Source: Fontibacter flavus
Lineage (GTDB): Bacteria > Bacteroidota > Bacteroidia > Cytophagales > Cyclobacteriaceae
Assembly (NCBI RefSeq): GCF_042432905.1
Contig: NZ_JBHLWI010000010.1
Span: forward strand, 1-33,423
Direction of reading: 5' to 3'
DNA length: 33,423 bases
Each line of letters begins with the position of its first letter. Position 1 is the stretch's first letter. The notes beneath the pieces are model-generated. The model saw nothing but the letters and a program-made list of their open reading frames with translations. It was not told the DNA's origin and ran no database searches. This document shows, piece after piece, positions 8,335 through 16,704 of the stretch. The position numbers and the translations under genes were made by a program.

Positions 8335-10476
8335 ATGAGAAAAATACTCCTCACAATTTTCTGCGTCATTCAAGTCCAAATATCCTGGGCAAATGATGGA
8401 TACAAACTTTGGCTGCAATACCTGCCCTTTGAAAATAAGGCTGTTGCTGAATATTATCGGGATTATCTTGAAAATATCGTACTGATCGGCAACTCCCCTA
8501 CTCATAGCGTGATCCAAAAAGAATTGGAAATTGCGATCGAAGGCTTTTTTGACATGAAAAATAAACCTGGCATTAACCTAAACCCATCTACCGCCTTGGT
8601 TTGGATCGGAACAGAGAAAGAACTATCAAAGGATATTCTTCCAGAACTTCAATCGCAAATCAACCAATTGGGCGACGAAGGATACATCTTAAAATATCTT
8701 CATGGCAAGGTTATCGTTACTGCAAAAGGTAATGCCGGGCTTCTGTATGGGACTTTTGCACTGCTAAAACAAATCCAAACGAGAGAGAAGCTGGAGAATC
8801 TGGACATTCTGGAAAACCCAAAAATCCAACTGAGGCTGTTGAACCATTGGGACAACCTCAACAGGACTGTGGAAAGAGGTTATTCAGGTTTCAGTATTTG
8901 GAATTGGCACCGTCTTCCCCATCATATTGATCAGCAGTATATCGATTATGCAAGAGCCAATGCCTCCATTGGCATAAACGGCACCTCTATCACCAATGTC
9001 AATGCCAATGCTTTGGTTTTGACCCCTGAATATTTGGAAAAAGCCGCTGCTTTGGCGGATGCTTTTCGGCCTTACGGGATCAAAGTATACCTCACCGCAA
9101 GGTTTAATGCTCCCATGATGCTGGACAACCTCTCTACTGCCGACCCTTTAAATCCGGAAGTCCAGGATTGGTGGAAAAAGAAAACAGCAGAAATCTATAG
9201 CTATATCCCTGACTTTGGCGGTTTTCTGGTGAAAGCTGATTCAGAAGGACAACCTGGACCACACAATTACGGGAGAACACAAGCGGATGGCGCAAACATG
9301 CTGGCCGATGCAGTGAAACCCTTTGGAGGTATTGTCATGTGGAGAGCGTTTGTCTACAATGAAAAGACACCTACCGACAGAATCAGGCAGGCTTATGATG
9401 AATTCAAACCCCTAGACGGAAAATTCAGGGACAATGTGATCGTCCAGGTGAAAAACGGCCCTTTGGATTTTCAGCCCAGAGAACCTTTCCACCCATTATT
9501 CGGAGCAATGTCCGAAACACCCCTGATGATGGAATTTCAGATCACCAAAGAATACCTAGGCCAGGAAACCCATTGGGTCAATCTCGCTACTATGTGGCAA
9601 GAAATCCTTCAGTCAGATACCTATGCCAAAGGAAAAGGAAGTACCGTAAGCAAAGTGTTGGATGGAAGCCTACACGAATACAAGTTGACAGGAATAGCAG
9701 GCGTTTCGAATATAGGAACAGATAGAAACTGGACAGGACACCACACAGCCCAAGGGGATTGGTACTCATATGGTAAATTGGCTTGGAATCCTGATAGCGA
9801 TATCCAAAAAATAGGACAGGATTGGTTAAAAATGACCTTTAGTACGGATAGTGATTTTGTTAAAACTGCCCAAGGCATCATGAACCAATCCTATGAGACA
9901 TTGGTAAATTATATGACACCTGTAGGTCTTCATCACATCATGGCAAGAAGCCATCATTGGGGACCGGGCCCATGGGTAACTGGAGGCGAAAGAGATGATT
10001 GGACGGCCACTTATTATCACAAAGTCACAAAAGAAGCCATTGGATTTGATAGAACAGAAAATGGGAGTAATGCTTTAGCCCAATATGCTCCAGAATGGAA
10101 AGCAATGTGGGGAAATCCTGAAACTACCCCTTTGGAATATCTTCTTTGGTTCCACAGGGTAGAATGGGACAAAAAACTTTCCACAGGAAATTCCCTTTGG
10201 GATGAAATCGCTCTGAGATACCAAAAAGGAGTGGAAGGAGCACGATGGATGCAGAGTGAATGGACCAAAATGAACGGTAAAATTGATGAGGAAAGGTTTT
10301 CCCACATTTCCTCATTCTTGGCTATTCAAGTAAAAGAGGCCGAATGGTGGCGAGATGCCTGTCTTTTGTATTTCGGACAATTTTCAGGAATACCCCTTCC
10401 GGCAGGAGTTGAAGCCCCTAAGCATGACCTGAACTACTACCTGAATTTCAAAAGAAACTTCGTGCCTGGAATTTAA
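8335..10476 (+). CDS. GH67 alpha-glucuronidase, secreted
   Basis: Glycoside hydrolase family 67 enzyme (713 aa) that removes (4-O-methyl-)glucuronic acid from xylooligosaccharides. The N terminus is a signal peptide (MRKILLTIFCVIQVQISWA, cleavage about residue 19), so the enzyme acts outside the cytoplasm, unlike intracellular Bacillus homologues. Candidate catalytic residues are acid E304 in KADSEGQPGP and the base pair D378 (NGPLDFQP) and E406 (ITKEYLGQ). The 28-residue spacing of D378 and E406 equals that of the known D/E pair in characterised members. The fold should comprise an N-terminal alpha/beta domain (residues 25-150), a TIM barrel (about 150-470) and a C-terminal helical domain. 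The next gene, a GH10 xylanase, begins one base after its stop. Confidence 0.95.
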   Translation: MRKILLTIFCVIQVQISWANDGYKLWLQYLPFENKAVAEYYRDYLENIVLIGNSPTHSVIQKELEIAIEGFFDMKNKPGINLNPSTALVWIGTEKELSKDILPELQSQINQLGDEGYILKYLHGKVIVTAKGNAGLLYGTFALLKQIQTREKLENLDILENPKIQLRLLNHWDNLNRTVERGYSGFSIWNWHRLPHHIDQQYIDYARANASIGINGTSITNVNANALVLTPEYLEKAAALADAFRPYGIKVYLTARFNAPMMLDNLSTADPLNPEVQDWWKKKTAEIYSYIPDFGGFLVKADSEGQPGPHNYGRTQADGANMLADAVKPFGGIVMWRAFVYNEKTPTDRIRQAYDEFKPLDGKFRDNVIVQVKNGPLDFQPREPFHPLFGAMSETPLMMEFQITKEYLGQETHWVNLATMWQEILQSDTYAKGKGSTVSKVLDGSLHEYKLTGIAGVSNIGTDRNWTGHHTAQGDWYSYGKLAWNPDSDIQKIGQDWLKMTFSTDSDFVKTAQGIMNQSYETLVNYMTPVGLHHIMARSHHWGPGPWVTGGERDDWTATYYHKVTKEAIGFDRTENGSNALAQYAPEWKAMWGNPETTPLEYLLWFHRVEWDKKLSTGNSLWDEIALRYQKGVEGARWMQSEWTKMNGKIDEERFSHISSFLAIQVKEAEWWRDACLLYFGQFSGIPLPAGVEAPKHDLNYYLNFKRNFVPGI

Positions 10477-10477
10477 T

Positions 10478-11599
10478 ATGAAGGCATCACTCAAATTATT
10501 TTTAATCCTTGCAGGCATATTGATCTGCCAACCTGTATTCAGCCAAGAGAATGGTCCTGGGTTAAAAGAAATGTTTAATGATGCATTTTATATAGGTACT
10601 GCCATCAGTTACCGGCAGGCATCAGGGGAAGAGCAGGCTGCTTGGCCTTTATTGGAAAAGCATTTCAACAGCATCACTTCTGAAAATATGATGAAATGGG
10701 GTCCCATTCACCCAGAACCGGGCAGATACAACTTTGTATCAGCAGACCAATTTGTTGAGCTGGGCAAAAAGCTGAATGCCTTTATCATCGGACATACTTT
10801 GGTTTGGCACCAGCAAACCCCAAAATGGGTTTATCAAAACGAGCAGGGAGAATTGCTCGGAAAAGAAGCCTTATTGGAAAGAATGGAGAAGCACATTGAA
10901 ACCCTGGCAGGCCGCTACAAAGGCCAGGTGCATGGATGGGATGTGGTCAATGAGGTATTTGAAGATGACGGCAGTTATAGAGAATCAGAATGGTATCAGA
11001 TTACAGGGAGGGATTACATAATCAAAGCCTTTCAAAAAGCCCATGAAATAGATCCAGGGGCGGAACTGTATTACAATGATTACAATCTTTGGAAACCTGA
11101 AAAAAGAGAGGCTGCCATTGCCCTGGCCCATGAATTAAGAGAAAGAGGTTTGAGGATAGATGGAATTGGCATGCAAGGGCACTATATGTTGGATTCACCT
11201 CCCGTAGAATTGATCGAAGCTTCAATTATTGCTATTTCAAATGCGGGGTTTAAGGTAATGGTGACAGAACTGGATATGGATGTACTTCCCAGACCTCGCG
11301 CAAGTGAAGGAGCAGATCTAAATAAAAACTATGCTTTAGATGAAAAATTCAACCCTTACAAAGATGGTTTGCCCAAAGAGATCAAGGATAAATTCGCCAA
11401 AAGGTATGCTGAGATTTTTTCAGTTTTCTACAAACATAGAGATAAAATAGACAGGGTGACACTTTGGGGATTACATGATGGTGCTTCCTGGCTGAACAAT
11501 TGGCCCGTACGTGGACGGACCAATTATCCTTTGCTTTTTGATAGAGATTTTAAGGTGAAAGAGGAGCTTATCCAATCGATTTCACCCTCTAAATTTTAA
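10478..11599 (+). CDS. GH10 endo-1,4-beta-xylanase, secreted
   Basis: Family 10 xylanase of 373 aa that cleaves the xylan backbone. A signal peptide covers roughly residues 1-22 (hydrophobic LFLILAGILI, then PVFSQ). The rest is a single GH10 barrel with no added binding module. Acid/base E159 stands in DVVNEVFED and nucleophile E264 in VMVTELDMD; the 105-residue spacing is normal for the family. Other hallmarks are HTLVWHQQTPKWV and the C-terminal LWGLHDGASWLNNWP. The start codon follows the GH67 stop by one base, so both enzymes are translated from one message and would act together on glucuronoxylan, with the xylose products passing to the symporter and kinase on the other strand. Confidence 0.95.
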   Translation: MKASLKLFLILAGILICQPVFSQENGPGLKEMFNDAFYIGTAISYRQASGEEQAAWPLLEKHFNSITSENMMKWGPIHPEPGRYNFVSADQFVELGKKLNAFIIGHTLVWHQQTPKWVYQNEQGELLGKEALLERMEKHIETLAGRYKGQVHGWDVVNEVFEDDGSYRESEWYQITGRDYIIKAFQKAHEIDPGAELYYNDYNLWKPEKREAAIALAHELRERGLRIDGIGMQGHYMLDSPPVELIEASIIAISNAGFKVMVTELDMDVLPRPRASEGADLNKNYALDEKFNPYKDGLPKEIKDKFAKRYAEIFSVFYKHRDKIDRVTLWGLHDGASWLNNWPVRGRTNYPLLFDRDFKVKEELIQSISPSKF

Positions 11600-11693
11600 T
11601 AGTAATCCTGTTCTCCCATACTTCAGAACTAAATTGCTTGGATAGCAGATGTGCGTTATAAAAAAAAAATCTGAGTGGACACAACTTGACATA

Positions 11694-13430
11694 TTAAAAT
11701 GTCACACTTGGGAAACTAAAAACCTTACTTTGATTTTTATTATCCTTGAAAATGGAAATAGAAAACTGCTCTCCCGTGACATAATTCATAGTACTTCTCC
11801 TATTATCAAAATCTAACTCCTTAGTATCTATAGTCCTTAAATGATGAAAAATAGAAGCTTCAAAGTTTTTAGGAATAAATTCAGAAACTTTTCCATTTTC
11901 CATCATAATATAACGCAAAGCATAAAATACTTCAGCCTGGTCAGAATTCGGATATCGTGCGCTTATCCTTTGAATAGTTCTGGGTGTTTCAAAATATTTC
12001 TGATGATAAAAATCATGAGTCATCAACTTGATGGCATACTCCGGCTTCTTTAAGAATTTTTTGGACGCAGTTTCCCTAACCTCAAAAATTGCAAAATCTG
12101 CCCGGTCATATTGATTCAACAATTCGAAAGGACGCTGTTCTTCATCAATAAACAATTCAATGTTTTTGGTTTTAAGCCACAGATCGAAGATCTCCGCCTT
12201 GATTTCTTTTTTGTCCGGAGGAGTTGTATACGAAATTGTTGTGACAACTCTTGGATATTCTTTTTGCAATAACTCCAATTCATGAAAGACCCTATCATCA
12301 AAGAAAGGAAAGTGAGAAATTTGAGTGCGTTCTTCTTCATTCAAGTTAACATAAACTTTACGCAAAGCCTCCAAGTTCAATTTCTGAAGTTCCAATACAA
12401 AGGGTTTCTCCTCAGAAAAGCCTTTGGAAAGCAATTTTTCAAATTTTTCTACTCCTTCAGTTTCATCAGAAATAAAAAAACCCTGATCGTTGCCTACCTT
12501 ACTTGAAGTTAAAGTGAAAAATAAAAACAAGGTAAAGTTGGTGCTACCTAATTTCAAATTGATTAACCTCATGGGATGGGATACCTTCCCCATCATCATT
12601 AATCTTCTTTTTGTAACATGAAAGTTAAATGCACTACTAATCGGATGGTGCTCAAACAAGGATGAGACTTTATTCACTAAAAGATACTGATAAGAAACAT
12701 AGTTTTCGAACTTCCTTAAGACTTGCTCATCAGCCAAAAACTCATGGTTGAGTTGAATGGCTTTTTTATAAATTATCAACAAAGGATTAAACCAAAAAAC
12801 ACATTTCAACGTCTCCACAAACAAGATTTCCCAACTGTGTCTCTGCCTAATATGGGCCAACTCGTGCTCCAAAATTTCGGGTTCTATCGCTGAGGTTTGG
12901 TATTGAGATTTTGAAACAAATAAATACTTGAAAAAAGTAAAAGGAAGTACGTTATCATTTAGCAATACCAATGTAAACTGGTCCTTATCGATTTTCTGGT
13001 TGCTTGTCACCAGTTTCCGCATGCCATTCAACTGAATCAAAAACCTGATAATAAACAAGACTAAACCAAAAAAATAAATAGCTCCTAAGGCCAGTGGCCA
13101 GGAAAAGCTGATAGGTTTTACCTCTCGTTGTGGGGTTTCAACTTTAGGAAAGGCTTTCTCAGGCCAATCCATTACTTCTGAATTAGCCATAACCTCACCC
13201 AGGTCAACAGTTTGCTTCAACTCCCATTGACCCCATAATTGGCTTGACTTCACTTGAACAGATGGAATGAACTGCGGCAATTGAACAATAGGCAAAGCAA
13301 AGGAAGATACTAAAGCAGCCAACAGGAAAAACCTATTGAATTTAAAAATGCTTTCTTTGGAAAGAAAAAAATGATACATCCCATAAAATAAGGCCAATGC
13401 AAGAGTCGATTTGATAAGAAAAACGATCAT
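11694..13430 (-). CDS. M56 (BlaR1/MecR1-like) membrane metallopeptidase with unrecognised C-terminal domain
   Basis: A 578-aa membrane protein paired with a BlaI repressor. Hydrophobic helices lie near residues 1-22, 31-50, 111-134 and 296-312. The cytoplasmic-type zinc peptidase loop has HELAH at 189-193 (ligands H189, H193) and a probable third ligand E230 in NHEFLADEQ. In the known systems such peptidases inactivate the repressor on sensing a signal. Residues beyond about 315 form a long, charged, soluble domain (about 260 aa). It shows neither the penicillin-binding SxxK-type sensor of BlaR1 nor a TonB C-terminus, and I do not recognise it. The gene overlaps the repressor by 4 nt (ATGA). 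Signal and target genes are unknown; beta-lactam sensing should not be assumed. Confidence 0.85.
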   Translation of the reverse strand: MIVFLIKSTLALALFYGMYHFFLSKESIFKFNRFFLLAALVSSFALPIVQLPQFIPSVQVKSSQLWGQWELKQTVDLGEVMANSEVMDWPEKAFPKVETPQREVKPISFSWPLALGAIYFFGLVLFIIRFLIQLNGMRKLVTSNQKIDKDQFTLVLLNDNVLPFTFFKYLFVSKSQYQTSAIEPEILEHELAHIRQRHSWEILFVETLKCVFWFNPLLIIYKKAIQLNHEFLADEQVLRKFENYVSYQYLLVNKVSSLFEHHPISSAFNFHVTKRRLMMMGKVSHPMRLINLKLGSTNFTLFLFFTLTSSKVGNDQGFFISDETEGVEKFEKLLSKGFSEEKPFVLELQKLNLEALRKVYVNLNEEERTQISHFPFFDDRVFHELELLQKEYPRVVTTISYTTPPDKKEIKAEIFDLWLKTKNIELFIDEEQRPFELLNQYDRADFAIFEVRETASKKFLKKPEYAIKLMTHDFYHQKYFETPRTIQRISARYPNSDQAEVFYALRYIMMENGKVSEFIPKNFEASIFHHLRTIDTKELDFDNRRSTMNYVTGEQFSISIFKDNKNQSKVFSFPSVTF

Positions 13431-13798
13431 AGCTTTTTAAATTTTATTTGATCTTCAATAATAGATTTTAAAGACTCCAGTTGCTCCTTAGTCAAATTGG
13501 TTTCCTGTGTGAAAAAAGAAGCGAACTGTGAAGGAGAATCATTGAAAAAGTTTTTGATCAAGTGATTCACCTTTCCAGAAAAATATGCTGATTTGGACAG
13601 TAAAGGAAAATATTCCCTGGAATTCCCAAAGGTTTTAAAGCTCAAAGCACCTTTATCCGTCAATCGCTTAAGCAATGTTGCTACTGTTGTTGGCGCAGGT
13701 TTTGGATCAGGATAGGCCTCCAACAAATCCTTCATAAAGGCACTTCCCTTTTCCCAAATGAAATTCATGAGCTGTTCTTCTGTTGCGGCAAGGTTCAT
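13427..13798 (-). CDS. BlaI/MecI-family winged-helix repressor
   Basis: A 123-aa transcriptional repressor. The opening NLAATEEQLMNFIWEKGSAFMKDLLEAYPDPKPAPTTVATLLKRLTDKG matches the winged-helix start of BlaI/MecI proteins, and the C-terminal half is a helical dimerisation region. It is the first gene of a two-gene operon with the M56 peptidase (4-nt overlap). Two palindromic sites directly upstream (13799-13816 and 13819-13836), the second covering the promoter -7 element, strongly suggest autorepression. The formate-THF ligase gene starts 115 bp beyond the second site on the other strand and might also be affected; that is inference. Confidence 0.9.
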   Translation of the reverse strand: MNLAATEEQLMNFIWEKGSAFMKDLLEAYPDPKPAPTTVATLLKRLTDKGALSFKTFGNSREYFPLLSKSAYFSGKVNHLIKNFFNDSPSQFASFFTQETNLTKEQLESLKSIIEDQIKFKKL

Positions 13799-13816
13799 AT
13801 TCTACAGTTATAGATT
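13799..13816. promoter_or_regulatory. Degenerate BlaI-type operator next to the start codon
   Basis: ATTCTACAGTTATAGATT resembles the perfect palindrome at 13819-13836 and is spaced 20 bp from it centre to centre, two turns of the helix, so two repressor dimers could bind on the same face. It directly abuts the repressor start codon. Confidence 0.5.
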
Positions 13817-13818
13817 TT

Positions 13819-13836
13819 ATTCTACAAATGTAGAAT
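13819..13836. promoter_or_regulatory. Perfect BlaI-type operator palindrome
   Basis: ATTCTACAAATGTAGAAT has perfect 7-bp arms and the TACA/TGTA core known for BlaI/MecI operators. It lies 20 bp upstream of the repressor start and contains the promoter -7 element on the minus strand, so occupancy would block transcription. Confidence 0.7.
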
Positions 13837-13854
13837 AAAAATTTATTTAACCAA
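13825..13854 (-). promoter_or_regulatory. Promoter of the blaI-M56 operon
   Basis: On the minus strand TTG (13854-13852), 19 nt, then TACATTTG (13832-13825): an exact match to the Bacteroidota consensus in both elements and in spacing. The -7 element is embedded in the operator palindrome. Confidence 0.65.
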
Positions 13855-13951
13855 ATATTTAAGTAAAAATCATTGATATTCAAAACCTGTCAAAAGTCAT
13901 GAATTATAGCCCAAAACTTTTATAATTTGGGCCAACCCAAATACAAAATTT

Positions 13952-15625
13952 ATGCATTTAACTGATCAAGAAATTGCAAAGGCGTCCACAATGCGCCCTA
14001 TAAGAGAAATTGCTGCCAAACTTGGAATATCGGAAGACGACCTTAGGCCATATGGAAAATATGTGGCCAAACTGCCTTTAAAATTGATCGATAAGTCAAA
14101 GATGGAAGGCAAAAAACTGATATTGGTAACCGCCATCACGCCCACTGCTGCAGGGGAAGGTAAAACAACTGCCAGTATTGGGCTGACTGAAGGACTCAAT
14201 AAGATTGGAGTTAAGGCAGCTGTAGTTTTGCGGGAACCTTCACTTGGACCTGTTTTTGGAATGAAAGGCGGTGCTGCAGGAGGCGGATATTCCCAGGTTT
14301 TACCTATGGAGTCCATCAATCTTCATTTTACAGGTGATTTTGCTGCTATAGAAAAAGCCCATAACCTTTTGGCTGCCCTTATTGACAACCATATCCACAG
14401 CCAGAAAAATACACTGAACATTGATCCCAGGAAAATCATTTGGAAAAGAGTCATGGATATGAATGAAAGGGTTCTGAGGGATGTGGTAATTGGACTTGGA
14501 GGACCTGCACAAGGTGTACCTAGGGAATCCGGATTTGACATAACTGCCGCTTCTGAAGTAATGGCCACCCTATGTCTTTCCAATGACCTGATGGACCTTA
14601 AAGAAAAAATGGGAAACATCATCATTGGATATACCTATCAGGATGAGCCGGTCCGTGCTTACCAGCTGAAAGCTCAAGGGGCAATGGCCGCATTGATGAA
14701 ACACACCATCATGCCAAACTTGGTCCAAACGATCGAAGGAAATCCCGCCATTCTACATGGAGGCCCATTTGCCAACATCGCACAGGGAACCAATTCCATT
14801 ATCGCTACTAAAATGGGACTTTCTCTTGCAGATTATGTGGTTACCGAAGCTGGATTTGCTTCTGACCTAGGAGGTGAAAAATTTTTGGACCTCAAATGTC
14901 AATATGGCAATTTGAAACCAGACGCAGTAGTGATTGTAGCCACAATCCGTGCTCTCAAAAGTCATGCAGGCATTCCTGTCGCAGATTTGAAAATACCAAA
15001 TCCAAAAGCTGTCATAGATGGCCTACCGAATCTTGGTAAACACATTGAAAACATCAAACACTTCATGGTCGTACCAGTGGTGGCGATCAATAAATTTGCT
15101 ACTGATTCTGATGAAGAGATACAGGCTGTATTTGATTTCTGTCAATCATTGGGAGTGAAGGCAGAACTATCTGAAGGCTGGGAAAAAGGCGGTGAAGGCA
15201 CAAAAGAACTTGCACAAGCAGTCAAGGAAGCAGCCGAATCAGGAAAAAGTAATTTCACGCCACTTTATGATTTCAACTGGGGAATCGAACAAAAAATTGA
15301 AACCATAGCAAGAAAAATTTATGGTGCTGCTGAAGTGGAGTATTCCTTAAAAGCAAAGCAACAAATCAAACTTTTCAACAAAATCGGACTAGACAAGCTG
15401 CCTGTGTGTATTGCCAAAACCCAATATTCCTTGTCCGATGATCCAAAACTGATCAATAGGCCCTCAGGCTTTACCATCAAGATCAGGGAATTTGATATTG
15501 CTGCAGGTGCCGGCTTCATCATACCTATTGCGGGAACCATCATGCGTATGCCTGGGCTTCCAGCGAAACCTGCCGCAGAAAATATAGATATCGATGCGGA
15601 CGGAAACATTACAGGCCTTTTCTGA
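13952..15625 (+). CDS. fhs: Formate--tetrahydrofolate ligase
   Basis: Cytoplasmic enzyme of 557 aa, normal length for the monofunctional bacterial form, making 10-formyl-THF from formate, THF and ATP. The nucleotide-binding loop TPTAAGEGKTT is at residues 63-73, followed by the conserved EPSLGPVFGMKGGAAGGGYSQV (about 93-114); LHFTGDFAAI and the glycine-rich C-terminal AAGAGFIIPIAGTIMRMPGLP are also present. It stands alone as a single-gene unit with a hairpin terminator after it. It supplies one-carbon units for purines and formyl-methionine. Upstream 5' sequence contains three alternating CCCAAA/TTTGGG segments (13910-13941) that could form alternative hairpins. Confidence 0.97.
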   Translation: MHLTDQEIAKASTMRPIREIAAKLGISEDDLRPYGKYVAKLPLKLIDKSKMEGKKLILVTAITPTAAGEGKTTASIGLTEGLNKIGVKAAVVLREPSLGPVFGMKGGAAGGGYSQVLPMESINLHFTGDFAAIEKAHNLLAALIDNHIHSQKNTLNIDPRKIIWKRVMDMNERVLRDVVIGLGGPAQGVPRESGFDITAASEVMATLCLSNDLMDLKEKMGNIIIGYTYQDEPVRAYQLKAQGAMAALMKHTIMPNLVQTIEGNPAILHGGPFANIAQGTNSIIATKMGLSLADYVVTEAGFASDLGGEKFLDLKCQYGNLKPDAVVIVATIRALKSHAGIPVADLKIPNPKAVIDGLPNLGKHIENIKHFMVVPVVAINKFATDSDEEIQAVFDFCQSLGVKAELSEGWEKGGEGTKELAQAVKEAAESGKSNFTPLYDFNWGIEQKIETIARKIYGAAEVEYSLKAKQQIKLFNKIGLDKLPVCIAKTQYSLSDDPKLINRPSGFTIKIREFDIAAGAGFIIPIAGTIMRMPGLPAKPAAENIDIDADGNITGLF

Positions 15626-15645
15626 AAAAATCCATTTATCTCGAG

Positions 15646-15681
15646 AAAGCCCTTTTGTCCAATTAACAGAGGGCTTTTACA
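15646..15681 (+). terminator. Terminator after fhs
   Basis: AAAGCCC (15646-15652) pairs with GGGCTTT (15671-15677), and the pairing continues inwards with one bulge; a short T-run (TTTT) follows. It starts 20 nt after the fhs stop codon. Confidence 0.6.
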
Positions 15682-15794
15682 TTCCTACAAAATCCAATTC
15701 CATAAAGCTTGGAATTGTCTATAATTATTTCAATATTAAATTAAATTTTAAGCCATTCTCGAATTTTATCAATTAACTCTTCAAACTATCTTTT

Positions 15795-16607
15795 ATGAGA
15801 AAACTTCATCCAATCTTGGTATTAGCAGTATTGATGACTACGGTTTTTTCATGTACTTCTAATAAGGAAATACATGAAACAGATATTATGGAAGAATTGA
15901 CGCCTTCCAACCTCCCTTTAGCTGACAATAGTATGAGCAGTTTGGACTGGAAAGGTGTATATAAAGGTGTGACCCCTTGTGCAGATTGTGAAGAAATAGA
16001 AACTACAATAACCTTAAAAAGTGACGGAACCTTCAAAAGAACGCTGAAATATCTTGGTAAGGATGAAAATATTTTTGTTGATGAAGGGGATTTTAAATGG
16101 AATGATGAGGGGAGTAAGGTTACCTTATCTGGAGAAGATGGTACAGTTCAAATGTATCAGGTGGGGGAAAATGTTCTCTTTCATTTAGACCAAGACGGCA
16201 ATAGAATTACCGGTGATTTAGCCAATATGTACAGACTGGAAAAAAACCCAACAGATTTCAGACTTGAGGACAAAAAATGGGTTCTGATAGAGCTAAATGG
16301 GAATCCTTTTGAGAAAAAAGATGACCAAAAAGAAGGTTTTATTATGTTCAATATGGAAACAGGAACGTTTTCGGGAAACAATACCTGCAATAACTTCTTT
16401 GGGCAATATGAATTATTAGAAGGAGATGGGATAAAATTTGGGCCTGCAGGAAGTACACTTATGGCCTGTCCCGATATGGAAACTGAAAAAACTTTTATGG
16501 AAATCTTAAAAACTGCTGACAATTACACTGTAGTGGATGGAATTCTAAGCCTTAACCGTGCAAAAACAGTACCTCTGGCAAAATTTGAATTGGTCAATAA
16601 AAATTGA
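15795..16607 (+). CDS. Lipoprotein with NlpE-like and META (HslJ) domains
   Basis: A 270-aa envelope lipoprotein: signal peptide with lipobox TVFSC (C20). Residues about 50-150 resemble the NlpE N-terminal domain, including WKGVYKGVTPCADCEEIETTI with a CxxC pair (C62, C65), repeated beta strands and SDGTFKRTLKYLG. Residues about 155-265 are a META/HslJ domain: KKWVLIELNGNPF, SGNNTCNNFFGQYEL, LMACPDMETEKTFMEILK. NlpE-type proteins sense or report surface contact and copper stress in E. coli; META proteins are linked to heat-shock and antibiotic tolerance. Whether either role holds here is unknown. It is an isolated gene convergent with the M14 peptidase, with a shared two-way terminator between them. 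Confidence 0.85.
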   Translation: MRKLHPILVLAVLMTTVFSCTSNKEIHETDIMEELTPSNLPLADNSMSSLDWKGVYKGVTPCADCEEIETTITLKSDGTFKRTLKYLGKDENIFVDEGDFKWNDEGSKVTLSGEDGTVQMYQVGENVLFHLDQDGNRITGDLANMYRLEKNPTDFRLEDKKWVLIELNGNPFEKKDDQKEGFIMFNMETGTFSGNNTCNNFFGQYELLEGDGIKFGPAGSTLMACPDMETEKTFMEILKTADNYTVVDGILSLNRAKTVPLAKFELVNKN

Positions 16608-16644
16608 TCCATAATGCCAGGACAACACATATGTGTAGAAAAAA

Positions 16645-16687
16645 GCCGCAGTTCTGGAAATCTTTTTCCCGAACTGCGGCTTTTTAT
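16645..16687. terminator. Bidirectional terminator between convergent genes
   Basis: GCCGCAGTTC (16645-16654) and GAACTGCGGC (16671-16680) form a perfect 10-bp stem, with an A-tract to the left and TTTTT to the right, so it works for both strands. It lies between the NlpE-META gene (ends 16607) and the M14 peptidase (ends 16705). Confidence 0.85.
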
Positions 16688-16704
16688 TCTTGGCTTAAAA
16701 CTGA

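Noticed and set aside
11685..11702. Identical 16-mer TTGACATATTAAAATG here and at 21846-21861
   Set aside because: A shared AT-rich 16-mer in 33 kb can arise by chance; one copy lies before sufC and the other at the end of the M56 gene, with no common context.
11694..13798. Beta-lactam resistance operon
   Set aside because: The BlaI/M56 pair lacks a penicillin-binding sensor and no beta-lactamase or PBP gene is adjacent.
16625..16636. Palindrome ACACATATGTGT
   Set aside because: It is short and AT-rich, sits between a stop codon and a strong terminator, and has no promoter near.
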